DNA from: Pseudomonas serbica
GTDB lineage: Bacteria; Pseudomonadota; Gammaproteobacteria; Pseudomonadales; Pseudomonadaceae
Reading direction: 5' to 3'
NCBI RefSeq assembly: GCF_028823535.1
Contig: NZ_JAQIYM010000004.1
Coordinates: forward strand, 1-64,000
DNA length: 64,000 bases
Under the pieces are notes generated by a model. It had not been told where the DNA came from and did no database searches. It saw only the letters and a list, made by a program, of their open reading frames with translations. This document shows positions 46,463 to 54,528 of this stretch, one piece after another. Each line of letters begins with the position of its first letter. Position 1 is the first letter of the stretch. The translations under genes and the position numbers were made by a program.

Positions 46463-46504
46463 CGGATAATCACTTATGCGTATCCGGCGATAACCTGGGG
46501 TGAT
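46463..46504 (-). promoter_or_regulatory. Bipartite LysR-type motif upstream of the dehydratase gene (site D)
   Basis: Read on the minus strand: dyad ATCACCCCAGGTTAT (46504-46490), 13-nt spacer beginning CGCC, then the box TAAGTGATTATCCG (46476-46463). The same layout occurs at 50016-50057 and 50215-50256. The dyad has LysR T-N11-A spacing. This is the weakest of the three second boxes (8 of 14 shared). It lies 118 nt before the dehydratase start. Confidence 0.65.
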
Positions 46505-46552
46505 AGGAAAATGCAGTAATCCGCTAGATCGAGTTATCGGGGAATACATAAA

Positions 46553-46646
46553 ACTGTAGGAGCTGGCTTGCCAGCGAAAGCGGCCCGACAGTCACTTCGG
46601 GGGTGTCTGTCAGGCCGTCTTCGCTGGCAAGCCAGCTCCTACAGTT
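46553..46646. repeat. REPIN (TGTAGGAGCTGGCTTGCCAGCG type)
   Basis: CTGTAGGAGCTGGCTTGCCA and the inverted TGGCAAGCCAGCTCCTACAG, the right copy followed by seven T, so it can also terminate rightward transcription. It lies in the 314-nt gap between the PdxA2-like and dehydratase genes, which also holds regulatory site D. Confidence 0.9.
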
Positions 46647-46659
46647 TTTTTGCGTAGTG

Positions 46660-47664
46660 TCAGTAGCTGTTGCCACCCATCCGGCAAGCAATCTCGAACG
46701 CCTGGCGCGTCGCGCCAACGTTGGCCTTGCCCTGCCCGGCGATATCGAATGCGGTACCGTGGGCCGGCGTAGTGATCGGAATGGGCAGGCCGCCCTGCAC
46801 CGTGACGCCACGGGAGAAGCCCATCAACTTGATCGCGATTTGCCCTTGGTCGTGGTACATCGTCACGACCGCATCGAAGGCGCTGGCATCACCCTGGACC
46901 TTGAGGAAAATCGTGTCCCCCGGATACGGCCCCTCCGCCGCGATGCCCAGTGCCTGGGCCGAACGCACGGCCGGGCCGATGATGTCCAGTTCTTCGCGAC
47001 CGAACGAGCCGTTGTCGCCGTTGTGCGGGTTCAGGCCGCAGACGCCGATGCGTGGTTTTTCCAGGCCGTTGCGCTTGAGTGCGATGTCGATCAGTTGAAT
47101 CGCTTCCACCACACGCGCCTGACTGAGCATGCCCGGGACTGCTGACAACGCTACATGGGAGGTCACGCGTGACGTCCATAGATTGTCGAGCACATTGAAT
47201 TCGCAGAACGGCCCGTGGAAATCCAGCAGCTCGGCGAACCAGTGCAACTCATCGTTATGGGCCATGCCGGCCATGTGCAGCGACGTCTTGTTCAACGGCC
47301 CGAACAATATCGCGTCGGTGGTCCCGGCCTCGGTCAGGCGCAGGGCGACTTCCAGGGTGTCGAGGCTGTAGCGACCGCCAATGACACTGGCCTCGCTGCG
47401 GGGAAACTCACCGAGGGTGTCGCCACGAAAATCGTAGAACAGCGGTGTGTCGTCAGCGAATGACAGCTGCTCCAGCGACTCCACCCGGCGATAGGGGAAC
47501 TCCACCCCGGCGATGCGCATGCCGCGACGCATTTCCGCTTCGTCGGCGATCAGGATCACGTTGGCCTGGCTGCGTACGTCGGGGTCGCCGAGCAAGCGTG
47601 CGATCAGTTCCGGACCGATGCCCGCCGGGTCACCCAGGACCATCGCGATGGTTGTCTTGTTCAT
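46660..47664 (-). CDS. PdxA2-like 4-phospho-hydroxyacid dehydrogenase
   Basis: A 334-residue PdxA-family NAD-dependent, metal-dependent decarboxylating dehydrogenase. Hallmarks are LGDPAGIGPELIARLL at the N-terminus, the metal histidine region SLHMAGMAHNDELHWFAELLD, GVCGLNPHNGDNG, and VTMYHDQGQIAIKLMGFSRGVTVQGGLP near the end. Its place in a sugar-acid operon points to the PdxA2 (catabolic) type, which acts on 4-phospho-threonate or -erythronate, not on vitamin B6 synthesis. No DUF1537 kinase to make such a substrate is nearby. The ATG overlaps the stop of the lactonase-like gene (ATGA). Confidence 0.87.
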   Translation of the reverse strand: MNKTTIAMVLGDPAGIGPELIARLLGDPDVRSQANVILIADEAEMRRGMRIAGVEFPYRRVESLEQLSFADDTPLFYDFRGDTLGEFPRSEASVIGGRYSLDTLEVALRLTEAGTTDAILFGPLNKTSLHMAGMAHNDELHWFAELLDFHGPFCEFNVLDNLWTSRVTSHVALSAVPGMLSQARVVEAIQLIDIALKRNGLEKPRIGVCGLNPHNGDNGSFGREELDIIGPAVRSAQALGIAAEGPYPGDTIFLKVQGDASAFDAVVTMYHDQGQIAIKLMGFSRGVTVQGGLPIPITTPAHGTAFDIAGQGKANVGATRQAFEIACRMGGNSY

Positions 47665-48617
47665 GCTTCACTCCTCAAGGATTCAGGCAGCGCCCGGTCA
47701 ATGGCGCCAGGTTCGCAGCGATAGATGCGCTGCGCGTTGCTGTAGAACAGTCGCTCCTGATCGGCCATTGGCAGATCGGCGACGATGGATTTGAAACCGC
47801 GGTAGATGTCGTCGAACGAGCCACACAGGCTGTCCACCGGAAAGTTGCTGGCGAACATCGCCCGTTTGCAGCCGAACATCGCGATGATTTCGCGCACGAT
47901 CCAGGCGTTGTCGATGGCGCGCCACGCCCTGCCCGCCTGGCCCAGGCCGGAAATCTTGACCTGCACGTTCGGCCACTGCGCCAACCGCGCCATCGCCGCG
48001 CGCCAACCGGCCAGGCCCTCGGCACTGCGATCGCTGGGTAAGCCGGCGTGGTTGAGAATCAGGGTGATGCCGGGGAAGTCCCGGGCCAGCCGTTCGGCCT
48101 CGGGCAGGTTCCACCAAGGAGTTTGCAGATCGAAGTGCAGGCCTAGCCCCTCCAACGCGGCATAACTGCGCCGCCAGCGCTCGTCGCTCATCAGGCTGCG
48201 CACCCGGCCGAACTGTTCGGGGGATGTCGGCCCGCCGGGTTTGTGCCGCACGCTGCGCACGCACTTGTAGCTGGCCTGCTCGCGCAGCACGGCGATGGCG
48301 TCCGGGTGATCCAGCCAGGCTTGCGCGACAATCGCATTCGGTACGCCGTAGCGGGCCGCGAGTTGCTCGATGAAACGGGTTTCGCCAATCGGGTCCTGCG
48401 GGTTCCATTCGGTCTCGACATACACCGTTTGCACGACTCGATGGACGCCGGCATCGGCGAAGTAGTCGTCAGGCAAATAACGGCGCTTGATCGCAGTGTA
48501 ATCGCCATAGCGAAACGGGATGTTCGCCTCCGGCGCCAGCCACGGATGGTCGTTGATCGTTGGGTCCCAGAAATGATGATGGGCATCGATGATCGGACCG
48601 TTCCACAGTTCACCCAT
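47661..48617 (-). CDS. COG3618 amidohydrolase (sugar-lactonase-like)
   Basis: A 318-residue TIM-barrel amidohydrolase_2 protein. The metal motif HxH is in IIDAHHHFWDP, further site residues are in LNHAGLP and FASNFPVD. Relatives include L-fucono-1,5-lactonase, L-rhamnono-lactonase and 2-pyrone-4,6-dicarboxylate lactonase. In this operon it probably opens an aldonolactone to feed the dehydratase. The ATG at 48617 overlaps the MFS gene stop by 8 nt and its own stop overlaps pdxA2, so the three are tightly coupled. Earlier in-frame codons lie inside the MFS gene. Confidence 0.85.
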   Translation of the reverse strand: MGELWNGPIIDAHHHFWDPTINDHPWLAPEANIPFRYGDYTAIKRRYLPDDYFADAGVHRVVQTVYVETEWNPQDPIGETRFIEQLAARYGVPNAIVAQAWLDHPDAIAVLREQASYKCVRSVRHKPGGPTSPEQFGRVRSLMSDERWRRSYAALEGLGLHFDLQTPWWNLPEAERLARDFPGITLILNHAGLPSDRSAEGLAGWRAAMARLAQWPNVQVKISGLGQAGRAWRAIDNAWIVREIIAMFGCKRAMFASNFPVDSLCGSFDDIYRGFKSIVADLPMADQERLFYSNAQRIYRCEPGAIDRALPESLRSEA

Positions 48618-49950
48618 GGCGCACCTCGTCGAGACTGATGAACAACGTTGCCAGCACGAACACTGCCGAGCACACCGCGAAGAATCCCAGCACCGGGGCG
48701 AAGCCACCGGTCATTTGCAAGATCACTCCCACCAGGATCGGCACCGCGATTCCGCCAGTGCTACCGGCCATGTTCATCACGCCGCCGATCAGGCCGACCC
48801 GCGCTGGTGCCGCCAGCAGTGCCGGGAAGCTCCAGTAGAGGCTGCCCCACATCAGGAAAAACGCGGTCATGGCCAACAGCGCCACGGCCGCAAAAGGATT
48901 GCTCAGGGTCGGCAGCAGCAGGAATGCGCCGAGGGCCACCAGCCCGGAAAACGCCAGCAGGCTCTTGACTGCCACACCGCGGCTGACGCCCTTGCGAATC
49001 AAGCCGTCGCAGAGGAAACCACCGGTCAATGAACCCAAGGCGCCGCAGACGAAAATCACGAAGGTCGCCGCGCCAATGCCCTTGATATCAAAGCCCCGGG
49101 CTTGTGCCAGGTAGCTCGGGCCCCAGGTCAGCAGGCCGAAATACACCATGGCCCAACTGGCACGACCGATCAGTAAACCGCTCAGGGAACGGGCAGCGAT
49201 GCCCAGGCCCTTGACCGGTGCACGCGCGGCTTCGGCGGCCGGCGTGGCGCGCCCGGCATTGATCTTCGCAAGCTCCAGGGCATTGACCTGCGGGTGACTG
49301 GCCGGGTCATCACGCAGATAACGCCACGCCACCCAGGCCAGTACCAGGGTCGCGATGCCGGCGATCACAAACGCCAGGCGCCACGAATCCAGCGAGGCAA
49401 TCAGATAGGCAATGATCAACCCGCCCAGCGCCACGCCCAATGGGCTGCCGCTGTCCATCAGCACCGCCCCGCGACTGCGTTCGCCGGGCGCCAGCCACAG
49501 GGAAATCAGCTTGCCGCCTGACGGGAACAAGGGCGCTTCCGAAGCCCCCAGTGCCACGCGGGCAAACAACAATGACAAGCCGCCAGTGGCGAACGCCGCC
49601 AGCACCTGGAACGTACCCCACAAGCCGGTGGACCACGTGATGACCCGATGCGGCCCGAAGCGATCGATCATCCAGCCGCCGGGAATCTGCAGCAGCGCAT
49701 AGGCCCAGAAGAAGCTGCTGAGAATCAGCCCCTGGAGGCTTGGGGAGAGGGAAAACTCATGGGCGATGGTCGGCATGGCAATGGACAGCGACACCCGATC
49801 GATCAGGTTGACCATGGTCAATGCAAAGATGATCGCGAAGATCCGCCAGCGCACGTTGCTGGCTTTTAAGGCAGTCACTTGCGGTATTGCCGCGACTGCG
49901 GGTGCGGCGTCTGCGCCGGGCAGATGCAGGGAAGCACTGGAACGAGCCAT
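48610..49950 (-). CDS. MFS transporter, sugar-acid:proton symporter type (ACS family)
   Basis: A 446-residue major facilitator with 12 helices. The family loop-2 motif appears as GGWMIDRFGPHRVI after helix 2, and NLIDRVSLSIAMPTIAHEFSLSP after helix 1 is typical of the anion:cation symporter group, which carries galactonate, glucarate and tartrate. It is the first gene of the leftward operon, with the bipartite motif 66 nt upstream. It probably imports the aldonic acid used by the cluster. Confidence 0.87.
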   Translation of the reverse strand: MARSSASLHLPGADAAPAVAAIPQVTALKASNVRWRIFAIIFALTMVNLIDRVSLSIAMPTIAHEFSLSPSLQGLILSSFFWAYALLQIPGGWMIDRFGPHRVITWSTGLWGTFQVLAAFATGGLSLLFARVALGASEAPLFPSGGKLISLWLAPGERSRGAVLMDSGSPLGVALGGLIIAYLIASLDSWRLAFVIAGIATLVLAWVAWRYLRDDPASHPQVNALELAKINAGRATPAAEAARAPVKGLGIAARSLSGLLIGRASWAMVYFGLLTWGPSYLAQARGFDIKGIGAATFVIFVCGALGSLTGGFLCDGLIRKGVSRGVAVKSLLAFSGLVALGAFLLLPTLSNPFAAVALLAMTAFFLMWGSLYWSFPALLAAPARVGLIGGVMNMAGSTGGIAVPILVGVILQMTGGFAPVLGFFAVCSAVFVLATLFISLDEVRHG

Positions 49951-50015
49951 GGTGCGTACCTCGATTTATTATTCTTGTGCGATGTTGTGAGCACTATCGA
50001 AGGCCCGGTGATAAC

Positions 50016-50057
50016 CGTCTAATCAAAACTTGAAATCAGGCGATAGCCTCGGGTTAT
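50016..50057 (-). promoter_or_regulatory. Bipartite LysR-type motif upstream of the MFS gene (site M)
   Basis: On the minus strand: dyad ATAACCCGAGGCTAT (50057-50043), 13-nt spacer starting CGCC, second box GTTTTGATTAGACG (50029-50016). It differs from site T at 1 of 15 dyad positions and 1 of 14 box positions, with identical spacing. It lies 66 nt before the MFS start, a fitting place for LysR activation. Confidence 0.75.
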
Positions 50058-50104
50058 GGCATGCGCTGCTTTCAACCACCTTTCAATGTTGAACGCATTC
50101 TTTT

Positions 50105-50191
50105 CTGTAGGAGCCAGCTTGCCGGCTAGGGCGGTCTTGAATCTTTAATCGGGATGGCGGGGCCCTTCGCTGGCGAGCCAGCTCCTACAGA
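50105..50191. repeat. REPIN in the divergent promoter region of the sugar-acid cluster
   Basis: CTGTAGGAGCCAGCTTGCCG and the inverted GGCGAGCCAGCTCCTACAGA. The pair lies between regulatory sites M and T and physically separates the two divergent promoters. The 400-nt gap holds these three elements and no gene. Confidence 0.88.
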
Positions 50192-50214
50192 AGATCGGCT
50201 TGATTGGGTTAGCT

Positions 50215-50256
50215 ATAACCCCAGGCTATCGGTGTATGTATTGTTTTGACTAGACG
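50215..50256 (+). promoter_or_regulatory. Bipartite LysR-type motif upstream of the TTT transporter operon (site T)
   Basis: Dyad ATAACCCCAGGCTAT (50215-50229), 13-nt spacer starting CGG, second box GTTTTGACTAGACG (50243-50256). The box includes TTGACT, a -35-like hexamer, but no good -10 follows at 17 nt, consistent with an activator-dependent promoter. The gene starts 94 nt downstream. Confidence 0.75.
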
Positions 50257-50350
50257 CGGCGACGGCGTCTTCCCACACTCGACCCAGGCTTGCAGCTTTC
50301 GAACGCAAACAAGTCACTCATAACAACTACAAAAACGAGGCTCTTCCATC

Positions 50351-51367
50351 ATGCGAAATGCATTCGTCCGTCGCACTTCCCGTCTGTTTCTTGGCTGCAC
50401 CCTGATCGCCGCTGGCGCCCTTCCCGCTCTCGCCAATGCCGCCTGGCAACCGGACAAGAACGTCGAAATCGTCGTCGCCGGTGGCCCTGGTGGCGGTACC
50501 GACCAGCTCGGTCGCCTGATCCAGTCGATCATCACCACACACAAGTTTCTCGACGTTAATACCATCGTCCTGAACAAGGGTGGCGGCAATGGCGCCGAAG
50601 CGTTTCTCGACATGAAAATGAACAAGGGCGATGCCGAGAAACTGGTGATCGGCACCAACAACATCTATCTGTTGCCGCTGGTGTCCAAGCTCGGCTACCA
50701 GTGGCAGGAACTGACACCGATTGCCGCCGTGGCCGAGGATGACTTCATTCTCTGGAGCTACAAAGACGCGCCGTGGAAGGACGCCAAAGGTTTCTATGAA
50801 GCGGTCAAGGCCGACCCGTCGAACCTGCGCATGGGGGGCAGCCAGTCCAAGGATGTCGACCAGACCCTGACCCTGCTGTTGAACCAGACCACCGACAGCA
50901 AGCTGGTGTACATCCCGTTCAAGAGCGGCAGCGAAGCCGCGACCCAACTGGCGGGCAAGCACATCGCCGCCAACGTCAACAACCCCAGCGAAAGCATCAG
51001 TCAATGGCGCGGCGATCAGGTCGAACCGCTCTGCGTGTTCAGTAAAGAGCGCATGGCCTATACCGAAAAAGTCGCCGGCGACAAATCCTGGGCCGATGTG
51101 CCGACCTGCCACGAACAAGGCCTGGGCATCGATCAATACCGCTTCCCGCGTACCGTGTTCATGCCCGGCGACATTTCCTCCGAGCAACGGGCGTTCTACG
51201 TCGAGTTGATGCGCAAGGTCACTGAAACGCCGGAGTTCAAGGCCTACGTCAAGCAGAACGCGCTGGTGCCAACCTTCCTCGAGGGCGAGCCATTGACCGC
51301 CTACATCGAAAAAGACACCGCCCGCGTCACCCCGGTCTTCAAGGAAGCCGGCTGGCTGAAAAACTGA
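50351..51367 (+). CDS. Tripartite tricarboxylate transporter, substrate-binding protein (TctC family)
   Basis: A 338-residue periplasmic binding protein: signal peptide about 1-30 (LFLGCTLIAAGALPALANAA), then WQPDKNVEIVVAGGPGGGTDQLGRLIQ, the TctC ligand-loop signature, and KLVYIPFKSGSEAATQLAGKHI in lobe 2. It captures an organic acid for the membrane parts encoded next. The acid is likely the cluster's substrate and need not be citrate. First gene of the rightward operon, with regulatory site T about 94 nt upstream. Confidence 0.9.
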   Translation: MRNAFVRRTSRLFLGCTLIAAGALPALANAAWQPDKNVEIVVAGGPGGGTDQLGRLIQSIITTHKFLDVNTIVLNKGGGNGAEAFLDMKMNKGDAEKLVIGTNNIYLLPLVSKLGYQWQELTPIAAVAEDDFILWSYKDAPWKDAKGFYEAVKADPSNLRMGGSQSKDVDQTLTLLLNQTTDSKLVYIPFKSGSEAATQLAGKHIAANVNNPSESISQWRGDQVEPLCVFSKERMAYTEKVAGDKSWADVPTCHEQGLGIDQYRFPRTVFMPGDISSEQRAFYVELMRKVTETPEFKAYVKQNALVPTFLEGEPLTAYIEKDTARVTPVFKEAGWLKN

Positions 51368-51420
51368 CGTTGTCACGGCCGCTCGCCTGCGGGCGGCCGT
51401 TATCTGCTGGAGGTGTCTTC

Positions 51421-51954
51421 ATGTCCCATTCTTCGGATTCACCCGCGCTGGTCGGTACCCGTTGGGTCGAACTCGGCCTGACCGTCTTCACCGCGCTGAT
51501 TGGCGTGGTGGTGATGTACGGCAGTGTCGAACAGGGTATCGGCTGGGGCGATGCCGGCCCCGAGCCGGGTTATTTCCCTTTCTACATCGGCCTGATGTTG
51601 AGCGCCGCGAGCGTGGCCAACGGCGTGTTGACCCTGGTGCGCTGGCAAGCGCTGAGCATTGCATTCGTCAGTCGCAGTGCGTTCAGGCAAGTGCTGTCGG
51701 TGTTCATCCCGATCGCGCTGTTCGTCGCGGCCATGCCACTGACCGGCATCTACGTCGCCTCGGCGTGCTTCATCGCCTGGTTCATGTGGCGTGACAAGGT
51801 TCGCGCAAAACCCTACGGCAAATTGATGATCGGCACGGTATCCCTCGGCGCGGTACTCGCCAGCTATCTGATTTTCGCACTGTGGTTCAAGGTCCCGCTG
51901 GATGCCGGCCCGATGGGCGACTGGATTGCCCTGGCCGGGAGAAACTTCAAATGA
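51421..51954 (+). CDS. Tripartite tricarboxylate transporter, small membrane subunit (TctB family)
   Basis: A 177-residue protein with four membrane segments (ELGLTVFTALIGVVVMYGSVEQGIGWGDAGPEPGYFPFYIGLMLSAASV, with the conserved PGxFPF motif). The ATG at 51421 has GGAGGTG about 6 nt upstream; earlier codons in frame lie in the spacer after tctC. Its stop overlaps the start of the large subunit gene (ATGA), a sign of coupled translation of the two membrane partners. Confidence 0.9.
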   Translation: MSHSSDSPALVGTRWVELGLTVFTALIGVVVMYGSVEQGIGWGDAGPEPGYFPFYIGLMLSAASVANGVLTLVRWQALSIAFVSRSAFRQVLSVFIPIALFVAAMPLTGIYVASACFIAWFMWRDKVRAKPYGKLMIGTVSLGAVLASYLIFALWFKVPLDAGPMGDWIALAGRNFK

Positions 51955-53480
51955 GCGAATTCGATTCCCTGTTGCAAGGCATGAACCTGATCCTGACCCC
52001 GGGCCACATCGGTCTGATGGTGATCGGCGTGCTGCTGGGCATCCTGGTCGGCGTCTTGCCCGGCCTCGGTGCTCCCAATGGCGTGGCACTGTTGCTGCCG
52101 CTGACCTTCACCATGTCGCCGGTGTCGGCGATCATCCTGCTGTCGTGCATGTATTGGGGGGCGCTGTTTGGCGGCTCGATCACCTCGATCCTGTTCAACA
52201 TCCCCGGTGAGCCCTCATCGGTGGCGACGACGTTCGACGGCTACCCGATGGCCCGCGAAGGTCGTGCCGCCGAAGCCCTGACCGCGGCGTTCAGTTCCGC
52301 ACTGATTGGCGCATTGGCCGGCGTGCTGCTGCTGACCTTCCTGTCGACAAAAATCGCCGCGTTCGCCATGTCGTTCAGCTCGCCGGAGTTCTTCGCGGTG
52401 TACCTGTTGGCCTTCTGTACCTTCATCGGCATGAGCAAGAACCCTCCGCTGAAAACCGTGGTCGCGATGATGATCGGTTTTGCCATGGCGGCCGTCGGCA
52501 TGGACACCGTGTCCGGCAACCTGCGGTTGACGTTCGATCAGCCGATTTTGATGACCGGTATCAGTTTCGAAGTGGCGGTGATCGGTCTGTTCGGTATCGG
52601 CGAAATCCTCTGCACCGTGGAGGAAGGCCTGGTGTTCCGTGGCGAACATGCGCGCATCACACCGATGGTGATCCTGCGCACCTGGGCCAAGCTGCCGCGC
52701 TACTGGTGGACCATTGTGCGCAGCACCCTGGTCGGTTGCTGGATGGGCATCACACCGGGCGGGCCGACCGCCGCATCGTTCATGAGCTATAGCCTGGCGC
52801 GGCGTTTCTCGAAGAACCGCGACAACTTCGGCAAGGGTGAACTCGAAGGCGTGATCGCCCCGGAAACCGCGGACCACGCGGCCGGCACCAGCGCCTTGCT
52901 GCCGATGCTGACGCTGGGCATTCCCGGTTCGGCCACCGCAGCAGTGATGCTCGGCGGCCTGATGATCTGGGGCCTGCACCCGGGGCCAACGCTGTTCGTC
53001 GAGCAGCATGACTTTGTCTGGGGCCTGATCGCCAGCATGTACCTGGGCAACGTAGTGAGCCTGATCGTGGTGCTGGCCACCGTGCCGCTGTTCGCCTCGA
53101 TCCTGCGCATTCCGTTCTCGATCATCGCGCCGATCATCATCATGGTCTGCGCCATCGGTGCCTACTCGGTGCACAACTCGTTCTTCGACGTGGTGCTGAT
53201 GCTCGGATTCGGCGCGTTGGGTTATCTGTTCAAGAAACTCGGCTACCCGATCGCGCCACTGGTACTGGCGGCAGTATTGGGCGACAAGGCCGAAGATGCG
53301 TTCCGTCAGTCGATGCTGTTCTCTGACGGGCACCTGGGGATCTTCTGGTCCAACCCATTGGTGGGCAGCCTGACCACGGCGGCGCTGCTGATGCTGTTCT
53401 GGCCGTTGATTTCCAAGGCGCTGCAAACGCTGATGGGCCTGCGCAAACCCCAGGTCGTCAAACCAAAATCGGTGCTGTGA
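51951..53480 (+). CDS. Tripartite tricarboxylate transporter, large membrane subunit (TctA family)
   Basis: A 509-residue protein with about 12 helices, the transport channel of the TTT system. TctA motifs are GVLPGLGAPNGVALLLPLTFTMSPVSAIILLSCMYWGALFGGSITSILFNIPGEPSSVATTFDGYPMA and, in the second half, GITPGGPTAASFMSYSLARRFSKN followed by PETADHAAGTSALLPMLTLGIPGSATAAVMLGGLMIWG. The two Pro/Gly-rich loops are the repeat signature. It is followed by a hairpin and a LysR gene on the same strand. Confidence 0.92.
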   Translation: MSEFDSLLQGMNLILTPGHIGLMVIGVLLGILVGVLPGLGAPNGVALLLPLTFTMSPVSAIILLSCMYWGALFGGSITSILFNIPGEPSSVATTFDGYPMAREGRAAEALTAAFSSALIGALAGVLLLTFLSTKIAAFAMSFSSPEFFAVYLLAFCTFIGMSKNPPLKTVVAMMIGFAMAAVGMDTVSGNLRLTFDQPILMTGISFEVAVIGLFGIGEILCTVEEGLVFRGEHARITPMVILRTWAKLPRYWWTIVRSTLVGCWMGITPGGPTAASFMSYSLARRFSKNRDNFGKGELEGVIAPETADHAAGTSALLPMLTLGIPGSATAAVMLGGLMIWGLHPGPTLFVEQHDFVWGLIASMYLGNVVSLIVVLATVPLFASILRIPFSIIAPIIIMVCAIGAYSVHNSFFDVVLMLGFGALGYLFKKLGYPIAPLVLAAVLGDKAEDAFRQSMLFSDGHLGIFWSNPLVGSLTTAALLMLFWPLISKALQTLMGLRKPQVVKPKSVL

Positions 53481-53498
53481 CACAGCAATGCTGGCAAC

Positions 53499-53520
53499 GC
53501 CTGACATTTGTTGTCAGGCT
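53499..53520 (+). terminator. Hairpin between tctA and the LysR gene
   Basis: GCCTGACA / TGTCAGGC with loop TTTGT, 19 nt after the tctA stop. The stretch after it is only moderately T-rich (CTTGCCGCAGTCTTTATT), so it may be a leaky terminator or stabilise the 3' end. Confidence 0.5.
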
Positions 53521-53549
53521 TGCCGCAGTCTTTATTGCGAGTACGGCCC

Positions 53550-54491
53550 ATGTCGCGAATCCCTGATGCCAATGTAATCCACAGTCGACTGCGTCTGCGC
53601 CAGCTGCGGCTGATGCTGGCGCTGGAGGAATTCGGCTCGCTGCGCCGCGCCGCCGACCACATCGGCATGACTCAACCGGCGGCGACCAAGATGCTGCACG
53701 AGGCCGAGGATCTGCTCGGCGTCGAGCTGTTTGAACGCCTGCCCCGGGGCATGCGCTCGACCCCGTTCGGGGAAACCGTCATCTACTACGCACGCATGGT
53801 CTTCGCCGAACTCAGCGGTATGCGCGAAGAACTGGTGGCGCTGCAATCGGGTAACCTGGGGCGGGTCGCCGTTGGGGCGATTCCGGCGCTGGCCTCGGGA
53901 CTGTTGACCCGCACCATCGCGACCTTGAAGCGAAGCCATCCACGCTTGTCCATGAGCATCCAGGTCGACACCAGCGACGTGCTGGTGCAGGCGCTGTTGC
54001 AGGATCAACTGGACATCGTCCTGGGCAGGATTCCGCCCGGCGCACGGGCCGAAGAACTGCTGTTCGACAGCCTGGGTGAAGAAGCCCTCTGTGTGATTGC
54101 CGGTGCGCAAAATCCGCTGGCGCAGGAGAAGCAACTGGGGTGGGCAGAATTGCAGAACATGACCTGGGTGCTGCAACAGCAGCCCAGCCCGATGCGCGCG
54201 ATCATCAATCAGGTGTTCCACAATGCGCGGGTCGATATTCCCAGCAGCATCGTCGAAACCACCTCGATCATGACCCTGCTCTCGTTGATCCAGCAGACCG
54301 ACATGCTCGGGGTCACACCGGTGTCGGTGGTCGAGGATTATCCCGGTCGTGACCTGCTGGCGGTGTTGCCGATCAAATTCGAAGCACGACTGCCGCCCTA
54401 CGGGCTGATCACCCGGCGCCATCGCATTCAATCCTCGGCGATGCAGGCGTTCATGAACTCGGTGCGAGCCGAACATGCGCTGAGCACATGA
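53550..54491 (+). CDS. LysR-type regulator of the sugar-acid cluster (proposed)
   Basis: A 313-residue LysR regulator. The HTH is at about 17-75 (LRQLRLMLALEEFGSLRRAADHIGMTQPAATKMLHEAEDLLGVELFERLPRGMRSTPFGE) and the effector domain follows, in the style of the GbpR/galactose-binding branch that often controls sugar-acid genes. ATG at 53550 chosen. Placed after the TTT genes and ending at a strong terminator, it is the obvious candidate to bind the three bipartite motifs, though that is inference. Confidence 0.85.
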   Translation: MSRIPDANVIHSRLRLRQLRLMLALEEFGSLRRAADHIGMTQPAATKMLHEAEDLLGVELFERLPRGMRSTPFGETVIYYARMVFAELSGMREELVALQSGNLGRVAVGAIPALASGLLTRTIATLKRSHPRLSMSIQVDTSDVLVQALLQDQLDIVLGRIPPGARAEELLFDSLGEEALCVIAGAQNPLAQEKQLGWAELQNMTWVLQQQPSPMRAIINQVFHNARVDIPSSIVETTSIMTLLSLIQQTDMLGVTPVSVVEDYPGRDLLAVLPIKFEARLPPYGLITRRHRIQSSAMQAFMNSVRAEHALST

Positions 54492-54492
54492 A

Positions 54493-54520
54493 AAGGCCCG
54501 AGGCGTTTGCCTCGGGCCTT
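54493..54520. terminator. Bidirectional terminator after the LysR gene
   Basis: An 11-bp perfect stem AAGGCCCGAGG / CCTCGGGCCTT with loop CGTTTG lies directly after the LysR stop. A-rich on the left, so it also ends the convergent EamA gene. Confidence 0.88.
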
Positions 54521-54528
54521 GTCTTGCT

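Noticed and set aside
42310..50191. REPIN series considered as a CRISPR array
   Set aside because: Repeats are kilobases apart, palindromic, of different types, and have no regular spacers.
42420..54491. Sugar-acid cluster as a recently acquired island
   Set aside because: GC content, codon use and REPIN types look like the rest of the window; no integrase, tRNA or IS edge is seen.
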